From NCBI GenBank assembly GCA_016206685.1, contig JACQRB010000035.1, positions 1 to 21,647 of the forward strand: 21,647 nt of DNA, read 5' to 3'. The stretch comes from Candidatus Omnitrophota bacterium (lineage in GTDB: Bacteria; Omnitrophota; Gorgyraeia; Aquiviventales; Aquiviventaceae). The notes beneath the pieces were generated by a model. The model saw nothing but the letters and a program-made list of their open reading frames with translations, did not search any database and was not told the DNA's origin. Below are positions 1-7,029 of the stretch, piece by piece (position 1 is the first letter of the stretch; each line of letters starts with the position of its first letter). The position numbers were made by a program, and so were the translations under genes.

Positions 1-7
1 CGTGGCA

Positions 8-31
8 GCGGGTCCTGCCGCTGCGCGACCC
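8..31. repeat. 24-bp dispersed repeat, copy 1
   Basis: This 24-bp stretch, beginning GCGGGTCCTG and ending in ACCC, matches 11991-12014 at 22 of 24 positions. An overlapping 7-bp hairpin (GCAGCGG at 5-11, CCGCTGC at 18-24) is also present. The copy lies between the rplY stop and the window edge. Its function is unknown. In one minus-strand frame both copies read V-A-Q-R-Q-D-P, so a shared coding origin is possible. Confidence 0.6.
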
Positions 32-62
32 CGCTCCGCGTCACCCGCTGCCCAGCGGCGGC

Positions 63-836
63 TTATCCCTTTTCCTCTTTCTTCTCTTCCTTCTTCTCGG
101 CTTTCTTCTCGGCCTTCTTCTCTTCTTTGCCTTCGGGAGCTTGCGCTTCGGCTTCCGGCTTCTTCTCGCGGATCACCTCAGGCTCGGTGACCGCTTCCGC
201 AGGGGCTTCCTCAACCTTTTCCACCTTGGGAAGCAGCACGGAGGCCACCACCCCTTCCGGATCCGAGGTCAGGCGCGCGCCGGGCGGGGCCGACAGATCC
301 CGCACGTGCAGCGTATCCCCGATTTTCATGGCGCTGATGTCATGCTCGATCTGTTTGGGAATCTGCGTCGGCAGACATTCCACTTCCGCCTCGCGCAGGA
401 AGTGCTCGAGGAGCCCGCCGTCCTGCTTCACCCCCACGGGGGTCCCGTTCAACACGAGGGGGATCTTGATGCGGATCTGCTCCGTCAGGGCAATGGCGTG
501 GAAATCGATGTGGACCACGTCCCCCTTGACCGGATCACGCTCCACGCGCTTGATCAGCACGGGTTTCTCCCATGGCTTACCATCAGCGTCCACGCGCAGC
601 GTCAGCAGCCCGTGCTCCCCGGCGTGCGCGTGGAGGAACTTGAGCAACTCGCGATGACTGACCAGCACGGTGGTGGAGGTGACGGCCTTGCCGTACACCA
701 CCCCCGGCACCCATCCGTCCCGGCGCAACCGCCGAGCCGAGCGCGTGCCGGCGGCGGTCCTGGCGTTGGCCGCGAGGACCGGGCGTTGGGCCGCGCTGTG
801 TTTCGCCTGGGTCTTTGCAGGAGCCGTCCGAGCCAT
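63..836 (-). CDS. rplY: 50S ribosomal protein L25, long TL5/CTC form
   Basis: This is the 5S rRNA-binding ribosomal protein L25 in its long general-stress (CTC/TL5) form, 257 aa. The N-terminal L25 domain is recognisable from about residue 20 to 115 by a basic R-RLRRDGWVPGVVYGK segment, a VLIKRVERDPVKGDVVHIDFHA segment in pieces, and the linker to the second beta domain (about 120-205, with I-P-L-V-L-N-G-T-P-V-G-V and D-L-S-A-P-P-G). The last ~45 residues are a charged Glu/Lys tail with repeated EKKAEKK units, reflected in the DNA as TTCTTCTC-type repetition. The first ~20 residues are an Ala-rich basic extension. There is no clear Shine-Dalgarno before the ATG at 836, so the start could be slightly off. 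It follows prs by 30 nt. The order glmU-prs-rplY is a well-known housekeeping arrangement, and pth would be expected next, off the window. Confidence 0.93.
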   Translation of the reverse strand: MARTAPAKTQAKHSAAQRPVLAANARTAAGTRSARRLRRDGWVPGVVYGKAVTSTTVLVSHRELLKFLHAHAGEHGLLTLRVDADGKPWEKPVLIKRVERDPVKGDVVHIDFHAIALTEQIRIKIPLVLNGTPVGVKQDGGLLEHFLREAEVECLPTQIPKQIEHDISAMKIGDTLHVRDLSAPPGARLTSDPEGVVASVLLPKVEKVEEAPAEAVTEPEVIREKKPEAEAQAPEGKEEKKAEKKAEKKEEKKEEKG

Positions 837-866
837 CGTCGTGTCCGTTGCGCGTGGGGAGGGGCG

Positions 867-1856
867 TCAGCCCGGCATCCCGTCGAAGAGCGAGCTGATC
901 GATTCCGCGTCGTGAATCCGCCGGATCGCCTCGGCCAAGAGCGGGGCGACGGAGAGCACCGTGATTTTTCGGTGGCGCCGCGCCGACGTCAAGGGGATCG
1001 TGTCCGTCACCATCAACTCTTCCAGCGGCGCGCGCTCGAGGTGCCGGATCGCGTCGCCCGACAACACCGCATGCGTCACCGCCCCATAGACGGCCTTCGC
1101 GCCCTGGCGCTTGAGAGCCTTGGCGGCTTCCATGATGGAACTCCCCGTCGCGATCAGGTCATCCACCAACAGACACACCCGATCCTTGACTTCCCCCAAG
1201 ATGTGCATCACCTCGGTCGAGTCGGGGCCGGCGCGCCGCTTGTCCACGATCGCCAGCCCCGCGCCCAGCCGCTTGGCATAGCCGCGCGCCATCTTGATCC
1301 CGCCCACGTCGGGAGAAACCACGACCAGCGGCGCCAGACGCTTGCGCTGAATGGCGTGCTCGAACACCGTCACCGCGTAGAGATGGTCCCAGGGGAGGTC
1401 GAAGAACCCCTGGATCTGCCCGGCGTGCAGATCCATCGTCAGCACGCGATCCGCGCCGGCGGTCGTGATGAGATTCGCCACGAGCTTCGCGGTGATCGGC
1501 ACCCGAGGCTGGTCCTTGCGGTCCTGCCGTGCGTAGCCGTAGTAGGGGATCACCGCCGTGATGCGACGGGCCGAGGCCCGGCGCATGGCATCCAGCATGA
1601 TCAACAGCTCCATCAGATTATCATTGGGCGGCGGGCAGGTCGGCTGCACAATGAAGACATCTTTGCCCCGGACGTTCTCGTTGATCTTGACGCGGATCTC
1701 GCCTTCGCTGAAGCGGCCCACCAGGCAATCCGACAGCCGCACCTTCAGGCGTCGGCAGATCGCGTTGGCCAATGGGGGATTGGCGTTGCCGCTGAAAATC
1801 GCCAGCTCTGACGCGAGCCGGGTGTTCCCTTTTGTCTGCTTCACCAATCTCTTCAT
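867..1856 (-). CDS. prs: ribose-phosphate pyrophosphokinase (PRPP synthetase)
   Basis: The enzyme makes PRPP from ribose 5-phosphate and ATP for purine, pyrimidine, histidine and NAD synthesis. The protein is 329 aa, close to the family's usual 310-320. Visible signatures are F-S-G-N-A-N-P-P-L-A near residue 21, the R-F-S-E-G-E-I segment near 48, P-Y-Y-G-Y-A-R-Q-D-R-K near 104, D-L-H-A-G-Q-I-Q-G-F-F near 142, the flexible catalytic loop with D-K-R-R near 205, and the PRPP loop V-D-D-L-I-A-T-G-S-S near 231. The second acidic residue common in bacterial enzymes (DDMIDTG) is Ala here. The ATG overlaps the glmU stop (ATGA), so translation is probably coupled. Its product feeds the purF pathway and HisG encoded elsewhere in this window. 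Confidence 0.97.
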   Translation of the reverse strand: MKRLVKQTKGNTRLASELAIFSGNANPPLANAICRRLKVRLSDCLVGRFSEGEIRVKINENVRGKDVFIVQPTCPPPNDNLMELLIMLDAMRRASARRITAVIPYYGYARQDRKDQPRVPITAKLVANLITTAGADRVLTMDLHAGQIQGFFDLPWDHLYAVTVFEHAIQRKRLAPLVVVSPDVGGIKMARGYAKRLGAGLAIVDKRRAGPDSTEVMHILGEVKDRVCLLVDDLIATGSSIMEAAKALKRQGAKAVYGAVTHAVLSGDAIRHLERAPLEELMVTDTIPLTSARRHRKITVLSVAPLLAEAIRRIHDAESISSLFDGMPG

Positions 1857-3415
1857 CGCCGACGACGACTGCGCGCGACCGGCCGACGAGCCTTCGCCTT
1901 GGCCTTCACCGGCCGACGCACCGGCTTGCGTGATCTAGCGGGCTTGCGCGCACCCCGCACGCGTGGCTTCGCAACGCGAAGTTTGCGGGGCGGTTTCGAT
2001 TTCTTGGCCAGGCGCGCCACCACCCGCCGTTTCACGGACGGTTTGGGCTTGACCAGCGAGGGTCGCGAGGCTGGGAGTTTCACCGCGGGCTTCTCTCTCT
2101 TGCCGGCCCCATCCGTCTGTCCCGCCAACGTTCTGTGGCGGGGCGCCTTCCCATCCGCCTGGCCGATGGCGCGGGCGGGCACTCCAACGACGACGCCGCG
2201 CGGCGGCACATCATGGTCTTTCGGGATGACGCTGCCGGCCCCGGTCACCGCCCCGGCTCCCACTTTCACCGGCGCGATGAGCACGGTGTCACAGCCGATA
2301 AACGCGCCCTTGCCGATGGTCGTGGGGAGCTTGCTGCGCCCGTCGAAGTTGGCCGTGATCGTGCCGGCGCCGATGTTGACGTCCTCCTCCACCGTGGTAT
2401 CGCCCAGGTACGTCACATGATTGAGGCGCACCCGCGGGCCCACCTTCGTGCGCACGAGCTCCACGAAGTTACCGATGCGCACCTCATCCGCCACGCTCAC
2501 CCCGCTGCGCAGGCGGGCAAACGGCCCGATCGAGCAGCGCTTGCCGATGGCCACGCCTGTTTCGATGACGGTGCAGGGATGGATCGTCGTGTCCTGGCCG
2601 ATGGCCACGCCGTGGTCAATGAACGTCGTCGAGGGATCGAGGATCGTCACCCCGTTGTGGAGGTGGCTCTCGAGGATGCGCTGCCGGATGATCCCGGTCG
2701 CCCGCACCAGTTCGGAGCGCGAGTTGACGCCCAGGGCTTCGGAGGCCTCCTCGACCCGCGCCGTCTGGAACTTGGTGCCTTCGCGCTGGGCCAGCAAGGC
2801 CACCGCTTTCGTCAGATACCATTCTTTCTTGACGGTGCTGGGTTTCACGCCGGCCAGGATCTCAAACAGCGGCTGGGCTTTGACGCAGATCGGCCCCACG
2901 TTGATCTCCCGGATCGCGCGCTGCAGGACGTGGGCGTCGGTTTCCTCGACGATCCCGCTGATCACGCCGGTGGCGTCGCGCACGATGCGGCCATAGCCGC
3001 TGGGGTCGGCCAGGTGGGCGGTCAGCAGCGTGCAGGTGGCGCTGGATTTGTAGTGCGACTCGATGAGCCGCTGGATCGTCGTGCGGCGGATCAAGAGCGT
3101 GTCGGCGTAGAGGATCAGCAGGTCCCCGGAGAAGCCGCCCACCGAGCGCTTGGCCGCCACCACGGCATCCCCGGTGCCCTGCGGCGTTTTCTGGACGACC
3201 ACCGTCACTTCCTTCGGCAGATGCGGCTTGATCGCCTCCGCGGTCTCGCCTCCCAGCACCACGATGGGGGGTTTCCCCCCGCCGGAGGCCGCCGCCAGAT
3301 CGAGGGCGTAGGCGATCATCGGCCGCCCGCAGACCGGATGCAACACCTTGGGCAGCTCGGATTTCATGCGCGTGCCGCCCCCCGCCGCCAAGACGATCAC
3401 CTGGATCGCTCTCAT
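1853..3415 (-). CDS. glmU: bifunctional GlmU (GlcNAc-1-P uridyltransferase / GlcN-1-P acetyltransferase) with basic tail
   Basis: GlmU carries out the last two steps of UDP-N-acetylglucosamine synthesis for peptidoglycan and lipid A. The N-terminal pyrophosphorylase domain (about 1-235) has the signature L-A-A-G-G-G-T-R-M-K with K-V-L-H-P, Q-G-T-G-D-A at 79-84, metal-binding Asp105 in Y-A-D-T, G-Y-G-R-I at 140-144 and N231. A left-handed beta-helix (about 255-420) follows, with catalytic His333 in N-H-V-T-Y-L-G-D and the G-A-G-T-I-T-A-N-F-D-G motif. The protein is 520 aa against about 455 for most GlmU. The excess is a Lys/Arg/Pro/Ala-rich tail from about 420 to the end, resembling histone-H1-like disordered tails. 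The start ATG follows a G-rich stretch. It lies 37 nt after the tRNA-Gln 3' end, and its stop overlaps the prs start. Confidence 0.96.
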   Translation of the reverse strand: MRAIQVIVLAAGGGTRMKSELPKVLHPVCGRPMIAYALDLAAASGGGKPPIVVLGGETAEAIKPHLPKEVTVVVQKTPQGTGDAVVAAKRSVGGFSGDLLILYADTLLIRRTTIQRLIESHYKSSATCTLLTAHLADPSGYGRIVRDATGVISGIVEETDAHVLQRAIREINVGPICVKAQPLFEILAGVKPSTVKKEWYLTKAVALLAQREGTKFQTARVEEASEALGVNSRSELVRATGIIRQRILESHLHNGVTILDPSTTFIDHGVAIGQDTTIHPCTVIETGVAIGKRCSIGPFARLRSGVSVADEVRIGNFVELVRTKVGPRVRLNHVTYLGDTTVEEDVNIGAGTITANFDGRSKLPTTIGKGAFIGCDTVLIAPVKVGAGAVTGAGSVIPKDHDVPPRGVVVGVPARAIGQADGKAPRHRTLAGQTDGAGKREKPAVKLPASRPSLVKPKPSVKRRVVARLAKKSKPPRKLRVAKPRVRGARKPARSRKPVRRPVKAKAKARRPVARSRRRR

Positions 3416-3452
3416 CGCGATTCCCCGCCTTTCATCTCCGGCTCCCGATCAG

Positions 3453-3523
3453 CTGGGGAGCCAGGGCTCGAACCTGGACCGAGAGCTTCAAAGGCTCTTG
3501 TGCTACCGTTACACTACTCCCCA
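3453..3523 (-). tRNA. tRNA-Gln (anticodon UUG)
   Basis: A 71-nt cloverleaf folds cleanly. The acceptor TGGGGAG pairs with CTCCCCA, followed by discriminator G, with no encoded CCA. The D-arm is GTGT/GCAC with an AACGGTA loop. The anticodon stem AGAGC/GCTCT encloses the loop CTTTGAA (anticodon TTG). The variable loop is 4 nt and the T-arm CCAGG/CCTGG has TTCGAGC. The U1-A72 pair is typical of tRNA-Gln. The gene lies between ispE and glmU, and its first 10 nt overlap the end of the ispE coding sequence. An ispE-tRNA-Gln-prs linkage is known from proteobacteria. Confidence 0.97.
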
Positions 3524-4398
3524 TCACGTGCAGTACGCACGACGTGGACCGTCCATCTGGAAGCTCCTCGACGGTGAATGGCGTGGGCGACCTGCTCGGC
3601 ATGGGAGCGATCCTGACAGAGTCCGAACACGGATGGGCCACTCCCGGAAGTCAACGCTCCCTGACAGGCTCCTTCGAGCAGCAGGGCACGGATGTCACCA
3701 ATGACAGGACAACGCCGGATCGCCGCAGGTTCCAGATCGTTGTAGAGTCCTTTGGCGAGCCCCGCCATGGCGGGGCCGTTGCGTAAGGCGTGTACGGCCA
3801 TGGTAATTGAGGGCGCCGCCTGTGTCAAGGCCGATTTCTGGGCGTCCCAATCGGCGTAGATTTCCGGCGTGGATAGCGGCGTCTTGGGCGTCACGACCAC
3901 ATGCCAGAGCGCCGGCAGCGGCCCGGTGAGCACTTCGCAACGTTCTCCCCGCCCCCGCCCGATGGCAAAGGGATGCTGATGGAGGAAGAAGGGCACGTCG
4001 CTGCCCACCTGCGCGGCCAGCTCGCACAACTGCGAGACGGACCGGCCGGTGTTCCAGAGCTGATTCAAGCCCACGAGCGTCGTGGCCGCATCCGAGGACC
4101 CCCCGCCAAGCCCCGCCGCAATGGGAATCCGCTTGGTCAGCCTGATCGCCGCTCCGCGCCCGACCTCACAGGCGCGCTGAAGGAGGCGGGCCGCTTGCAG
4201 CGCGAGGTTGTCCTCGCCGCAGGACAGCCCCGGATCGTCGCAGGTGAGATGCAGACCCTCGCGCATTTGCTCAAACGCAAGCTCATCGGCCAAGTCCAGG
4301 CGCTCAAAGAGCGTCTCCAGCTCATGGTAGCCGTCCGGCCGCCGGCCGAGGATGCGCAGATAGAGGTTCAGTTTGGCAGGAGCGCGCAGCCGTAACAC
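3514..4398 (-). CDS. ispE: 4-diphosphocytidyl-2-C-methyl-D-erythritol kinase
   Basis: IspE phosphorylates CDP-methylerythritol in the MEP (non-mevalonate) isoprenoid pathway. The 294-aa length matches the family. The GHMP-kinase features are the N-terminal A-P-A-K-L-N-L-Y-L motif (7-15) with R-P-D-G-Y-H-E-L following, the ATP loop P-I-A-A-G-L-G-G-G-S-S-D-A-A near 92-105, G-S-D-V-P-F-F near 131, and the C-terminal T-S-G-S-G-P-S-V-F-G loop near 250. The start is GTG at 4398, 9 nt after the toxin stop, with AGAGGT upstream as ribosome-binding site. The final codons Asp-Gly-Glu-stop lie inside the 5' part of tRNA-Gln, so the stop codon occupies tRNA positions 8-10. It is the first housekeeping gene after the toxin-antitoxin pair and is probably co-transcribed with it. 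Confidence 0.96.
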   Translation of the reverse strand: MLRLRAPAKLNLYLRILGRRPDGYHELETLFERLDLADELAFEQMREGLHLTCDDPGLSCGEDNLALQAARLLQRACEVGRGAAIRLTKRIPIAAGLGGGSSDAATTLVGLNQLWNTGRSVSQLCELAAQVGSDVPFFLHQHPFAIGRGRGERCEVLTGPLPALWHVVVTPKTPLSTPEIYADWDAQKSALTQAAPSITMAVHALRNGPAMAGLAKGLYNDLEPAAIRRCPVIGDIRALLLEGACQGALTSGSGPSVFGLCQDRSHAEQVAHAIHRRGASRWTVHVVRTARDGE

Positions 4399-4407
4399 GA
4401 ACGACCT

Positions 4408-4710
4408 CTACAACCACCCGAGCTTGCGCAGACGGGGAATCATCTCAAGATAGACCTGGGTGTCGCGCCGGATGCCGACTTTGATGACGAGGACCGCCAC
4501 GCGCTGCGCTTCCACACGGTAGATCACGCGATAGGCCCCAACCCGCAGACGCCGGTATCCGTGCAGCAGGCCAGAGAGGGGTTTTCCAAACTCAGTTGGG
4601 TGGATGGTTAATTTGCGACGAATCGCCGTCGTGATCTCCCGGCGAGCCTGGGGGTCGAAACGTCGAAAATCCTCTTCCCAGACGAGAGGATGAATCTCGA
4701 CCTGCCACAT
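4408..4710 (-). CDS. RelE/ParE-family toxin
   Basis: A 100-aa protein of the RelE/ParE superfamily. The N-terminal beta strand M-W-Q-V-E-I-H-P is followed by two basic helices (R-R-F-D-P-Q-A-R-R-E-I and A-I-R-R-K-L). Then come the conserved P-L-S-G-L-L-H-G-Y-R-R-L-R-V-G-A-Y-R-V-I-Y core, near residues 44-64, and a final strand V-L-V-I-K-V-G-I-R-R. RelE members cleave ribosome-bound mRNA and ParE members poison gyrase; sequence alone does not decide which applies. The gene starts 3 nt after the antitoxin stop. ispE begins 9 nt downstream. Confidence 0.85.
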   Translation of the reverse strand: MWQVEIHPLVWEEDFRRFDPQARREITTAIRRKLTIHPTEFGKPLSGLLHGYRRLRVGAYRVIYRVEAQRVAVLVIKVGIRRDTQVYLEMIPRLRKLGWL

Positions 4711-4713
4711 GCC

Positions 4714-5004
4714 CTAGCGAGACCGCAGGCCGACTCGCCGTTCCAGCTCTTCCAAACTGAGATAGTGCGTGCGGGCAGAGCGCTGCTCACGTTCTTTCGC
4801 GAGCAGTCCTAAGACAGAATCCTCCAAGGCGTCCAGAATTCCTTCGGTTCGGTCGTACTGCTCGATCGAGACCAGGACCGCCATCGGCTTGTGGCGCTTT
4901 TCCACGATGACAGGCTCCTTCTGCGCCACTTTCAAGATGGTCTCCACCTGCGTGCGAAATTCCGACACGCCCACGAGCGTGGTATCTTCCTTCACGCGCC
5001 TCAT
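4714..5004 (-). CDS. Phd/YefM-family antitoxin
   Basis: A 96-aa protein with the Phd/YefM fold signature: V-G-V-S-E-F-R-T-Q-V-E-T-I-L, then E-P-V-I-V-E-K-R-H-K-P-M-A-V-L-V-S-I-E-Q-Y, followed by a charged helical C-terminus of the kind that wraps the toxin. Such proteins bind DNA through the N-terminus and repress their own operon. The start at 5004 is chosen because AAGGAGG sits 8 nt upstream. An in-frame ATG at 5034 overlaps the -10 element, so it cannot be used by that promoter. It is paired directly with the RelE/ParE-type toxin. Confidence 0.85.
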   Translation of the reverse strand: MRRVKEDTTLVGVSEFRTQVETILKVAQKEPVIVEKRHKPMAVLVSIEQYDRTEGILDALEDSVLGLLAKEREQRSARTHYLSLEELERRVGLRSR

Positions 5005-5029
5005 CGTCGCCCCCTCCTTGCTCGAATAA

Positions 5030-5058
5030 AGCATATCATTTGCCTAATAAAGTGTCAA
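5030..5058 (-). promoter_or_regulatory. sigma70-type promoter of the toxin-antitoxin/ispE operon
   Basis: The -35 TTGACA (5053-5058) and -10 TATGCT (5030-5035) are separated by exactly 17 nt in an AT-rich stretch. The expected start is near 5023, leaving a short leader with AAGGAGG before the antitoxin ATG at 5004. No terminator is visible before ispE, so this promoter probably also serves ispE and genes beyond it. Confidence 0.8.
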
Positions 5059-5230
5059 ATAAAAAAACTAATTATTGGCAAAATACGGTCGGTTGTATCC
5101 AAGCGCTCAGAAAACCGAAACTCGCCAGCGGGGCCACCCAACTTCTTGATCCATTGAGGAGTGCGCATGGGGGAAAACAAGGGTCTAGAATCGGCCGGTA
5201 CTCTAAATCCTGAGCTCGGACGATGTTGCC

Positions 5231-5258
5231 TTGAGCTTAGAGCCTCGAGCCTACAGCG
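5231..5258. repeat. four imperfect 7-nt tandem repeats at the transketolase C-subunit 3' end
   Basis: Plus-strand units are TTGAGCT, TAGAGCC, TCGAGCC and TACAGCG. They supply the last residues and the stop codon of the transketolase C-terminal subunit gene. The 7-nt period is the same as in the tract at 16773-16807, although the unit sequence differs. Confidence 0.6.
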
Positions 5259-6196
5259 GTTTTCTTGAGTCGCAGGAGGTCTTTGGCGGCTTTGACGATG
5301 TCCTCGGGCATCAAGCCGAAGGCTTTGAGCAGCTGTGCCGGATCGCCCGACGTCCCGAAGCGGTCCTTCACGCCGACGAACCGCATGGGCACCGGATGCT
5401 CCTGGACGAGGACCTCGGCCACCGCGCTGCCCAAGCCGCCCACGACCGAGTGCTCTTCGGCGGTGACGATCGCGCCGGTGTCGCGGGCCGCCGCCAGGAG
5501 GGTCGCGCGGTCGATCGGCTTGATGGTGTGCAGGTTGATGACGCGCGCCGACACGCCGTCTTTCGCCAGGAGCTCGGCGGCGCCCAGCGCGTGCGCAACC
5601 ATGATCCCGCAGGCCACCAGGCTGACATCCGCCCCGTCGCGCAGGACGTTCGCGCGGCCGATGGCGCACGGGTCGTCGGGCGTGGTGACCAGCGGCGTCG
5701 GCGCGCGGCCCAGCCGCAAGAACACCGGCCCGGGATACGCCGCCGCCGCGATGGCGGCCTTCCTGGCTTCCAGGGCATCGCAGGGCACGACCACGGCCAT
5801 CTCGGGGAGGCTGCGCAGGATGGCGAACTCCTCCAGCGACTCGGCGGTCGCCCCATCCGCGCCGACCGACAAGCCCCCGTGCGAGCCGGCGATCTTGACG
5901 TTGAGCCGCTGGTAGCACACCGCCAGGCGCATCTGCTCCAGGGCCTTGCCCGTCACAAACTGCGAGAAGGAGCAGGCGAAGGGGATCTTGCCCATCAGCG
6001 CCAGGCCCGCCGCGGTGCCGATCATGTCCTGCTCGGCGATCCCGACGGAAAAGAAGCGGGCGGGGAATTCTTTCTTGAACCAGATCGCGCGGGCGGAGTC
6101 TTCCAGATCCCCGGAGAGGGCGACGACGCTGGGGTTGGTGCGGCCCAGCTCCAACAGCCCCTCGCCAAATCCGTCCCGTGTGGGCTTGTCCGCCAT
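5237..6196 (-). CDS. transketolase, C-terminal subunit
   Basis: This is the pyrimidine-binding plus C-terminal half of a split transketolase, 319 aa. It interconverts C5, C3, C7, C4 and C6 sugar phosphates with thiamine diphosphate in the non-oxidative pentose phosphate pathway. Visible elements are V-A-L-S-G-D-L-E-D near 27, F-S-V-G-I-A-E-Q-D-M near 49 (the Glu activates the cofactor), the G-S-H-G-G-L-S-V-G-A-D-G-A-T segment near 104, and the C-terminal domain with V-T-A-E-E-H-S-V-V-G-G-L-G-S near 242. Its ATG overlaps the stop of the N-terminal subunit (TGATG). The last residues lie in a heptamer-repeat tract, so the native end may have been altered. A 1-deoxyxylulose-5-phosphate synthase is less likely, given the split layout and adjacent N subunit. 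Confidence 0.93.
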   Translation of the reverse strand: MADKPTRDGFGEGLLELGRTNPSVVALSGDLEDSARAIWFKKEFPARFFSVGIAEQDMIGTAAGLALMGKIPFACSFSQFVTGKALEQMRLAVCYQRLNVKIAGSHGGLSVGADGATAESLEEFAILRSLPEMAVVVPCDALEARKAAIAAAAYPGPVFLRLGRAPTPLVTTPDDPCAIGRANVLRDGADVSLVACGIMVAHALGAAELLAKDGVSARVINLHTIKPIDRATLLAAARDTGAIVTAEEHSVVGGLGSAVAEVLVQEHPVPMRFVGVKDRFGTSGDPAQLLKAFGLMPEDIVKAAKDLLRLKKTAVGSRL

Positions 6197-7029
6197 CAGG
6201 CCCGCGCCGCCTCGAGCTCGTTCAGGGCGCGCTCCAGCTCATCCGGCTTGGGCGCGACGCCATGCCAGGCGGGATTCAATTCCATGAACGACACCCCTTT
6301 GCCTTTGACCGTGCGGGCGATGACGACCTGGGGTTGGCCCTTCACCGCAGCCGCCTGCTCATACGCGCCCAGGACCTGCGCCAGGTCATGCCCGTTGATT
6401 TCGATCGCCTGCCAGCCGAAGGCGCGCCACTTCTCCGGCAGCGGTTCGATATCCTGGATGTCCTTCACCGGCCCGTTCTGCTGCAGCTGGTTCGCATCCA
6501 CGATGGCGCACACCGCGTCCAGCTTGTGGTGGTGGGCGGTCATCGCCGCTTCCCAGACCTGGCCCTCCTGGATCTCGCCGTCGCCCAGGAGGCAGTAGAT
6601 CCGCCGGCGGCGCCCATCCAGCCGATCGGCCAGGGCGATCCCGTTGGCCATCGACAACCCTTGGCCCAGCGACCCTGCGGCGATTTCCACTCCCGGCGGC
6701 GAGTTGCGCTCCGGGTGCCCTTGCAATCGCGTCGGATAGCGGCGCAGCGTCATCAGCTCGTCTTTGGGAAAGTACCCCTGAAACGCCAGCACGGTGTAGA
6801 GCGCGGGACAGCCGTGGCCCTTCGAGAGCAAAAACAGGTCGCGCTCGGGCCAGGCCGGGTTCTTGGGATCGTGCCGCAGGGCGCACCAGTACAAGCCGAT
6901 CAGCAGCTCGACCATCGAGAGCGACCCGCCGGGATGGCCGCTGCCGGCCTTGGCGATGGCGCGCAGGATGTCCTGGCGGATGTCGATCGCCAGCTTGCGC
7001 AGGGTCGCTAGATCCGGCCGCGTCGGCAT
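6196..7029 (-). CDS. transketolase, N-terminal subunit
   Basis: A 277-aa protein, the thiamine-diphosphate diphosphate-binding half of split transketolase. Diagnostic motifs are G-S-G-H-P-G-G-S-L-S near residue 29, L-S-K-G-H-G-C-P-A-L-Y near 68, G-S-L-G-Q-G-L-S near 118, and the cofactor motif G-D-G-E-I-Q-E-G-Q-V-W-E-A-A with a downstream D-A-N-Q-L-Q-Q-N-G. Split forms occur in archaea and in many bacterial lineages. The ATG overlaps the stop of the TPR lipoprotein gene (TAATG) and its own stop overlaps the C-subunit start, so all three are probably translated from one message. Confidence 0.95.
   Translation of the reverse strand: MPTRPDLATLRKLAIDIRQDILRAIAKAGSGHPGGSLSMVELLIGLYWCALRHDPKNPAWPERDLFLLSKGHGCPALYTVLAFQGYFPKDELMTLRRYPTRLQGHPERNSPPGVEIAAGSLGQGLSMANGIALADRLDGRRRRIYCLLGDGEIQEGQVWEAAMTAHHHKLDAVCAIVDANQLQQNGPVKDIQDIEPLPEKWRAFGWQAIEINGHDLAQVLGAYEQAAAVKGQPQVVIARTVKGKGVSFMELNPAWHGVAPKPDELERALNELEAARA

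Noticed and set aside
1..44. Possible start of pth (GTG at 44, minus strand, open to the window edge), expected from the prs-rplY-pth order
   Set aside because: The 14 visible codons do not resemble the Pth N-terminus (no G-L-G-N-P), there is no clear ribosome-binding site, and the stretch is part of the dispersed 24-bp repeat.
141..1811. Long plus-strand open frame (556 codons) across rplY and prs, with similar long plus-strand frames over glmU (2135-3577), transketolase (5231-6598), the TPR gene (7134-8567) and purD (18882-20366)
   Set aside because: They are antisense to clearly recognisable genes, have His/Arg/Gln-rich translations resembling no family, and arise from high GC at third codon positions.
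5055..5168. 37-codon minus-strand ORF between the transketolase C subunit and the antitoxin promoter
   Set aside because: No ribosome-binding site and no family resemblance; it ends within the AT-rich area upstream of the promoter. I treat this ~170-nt stretch as non-coding spacer with no other recognisable feature.
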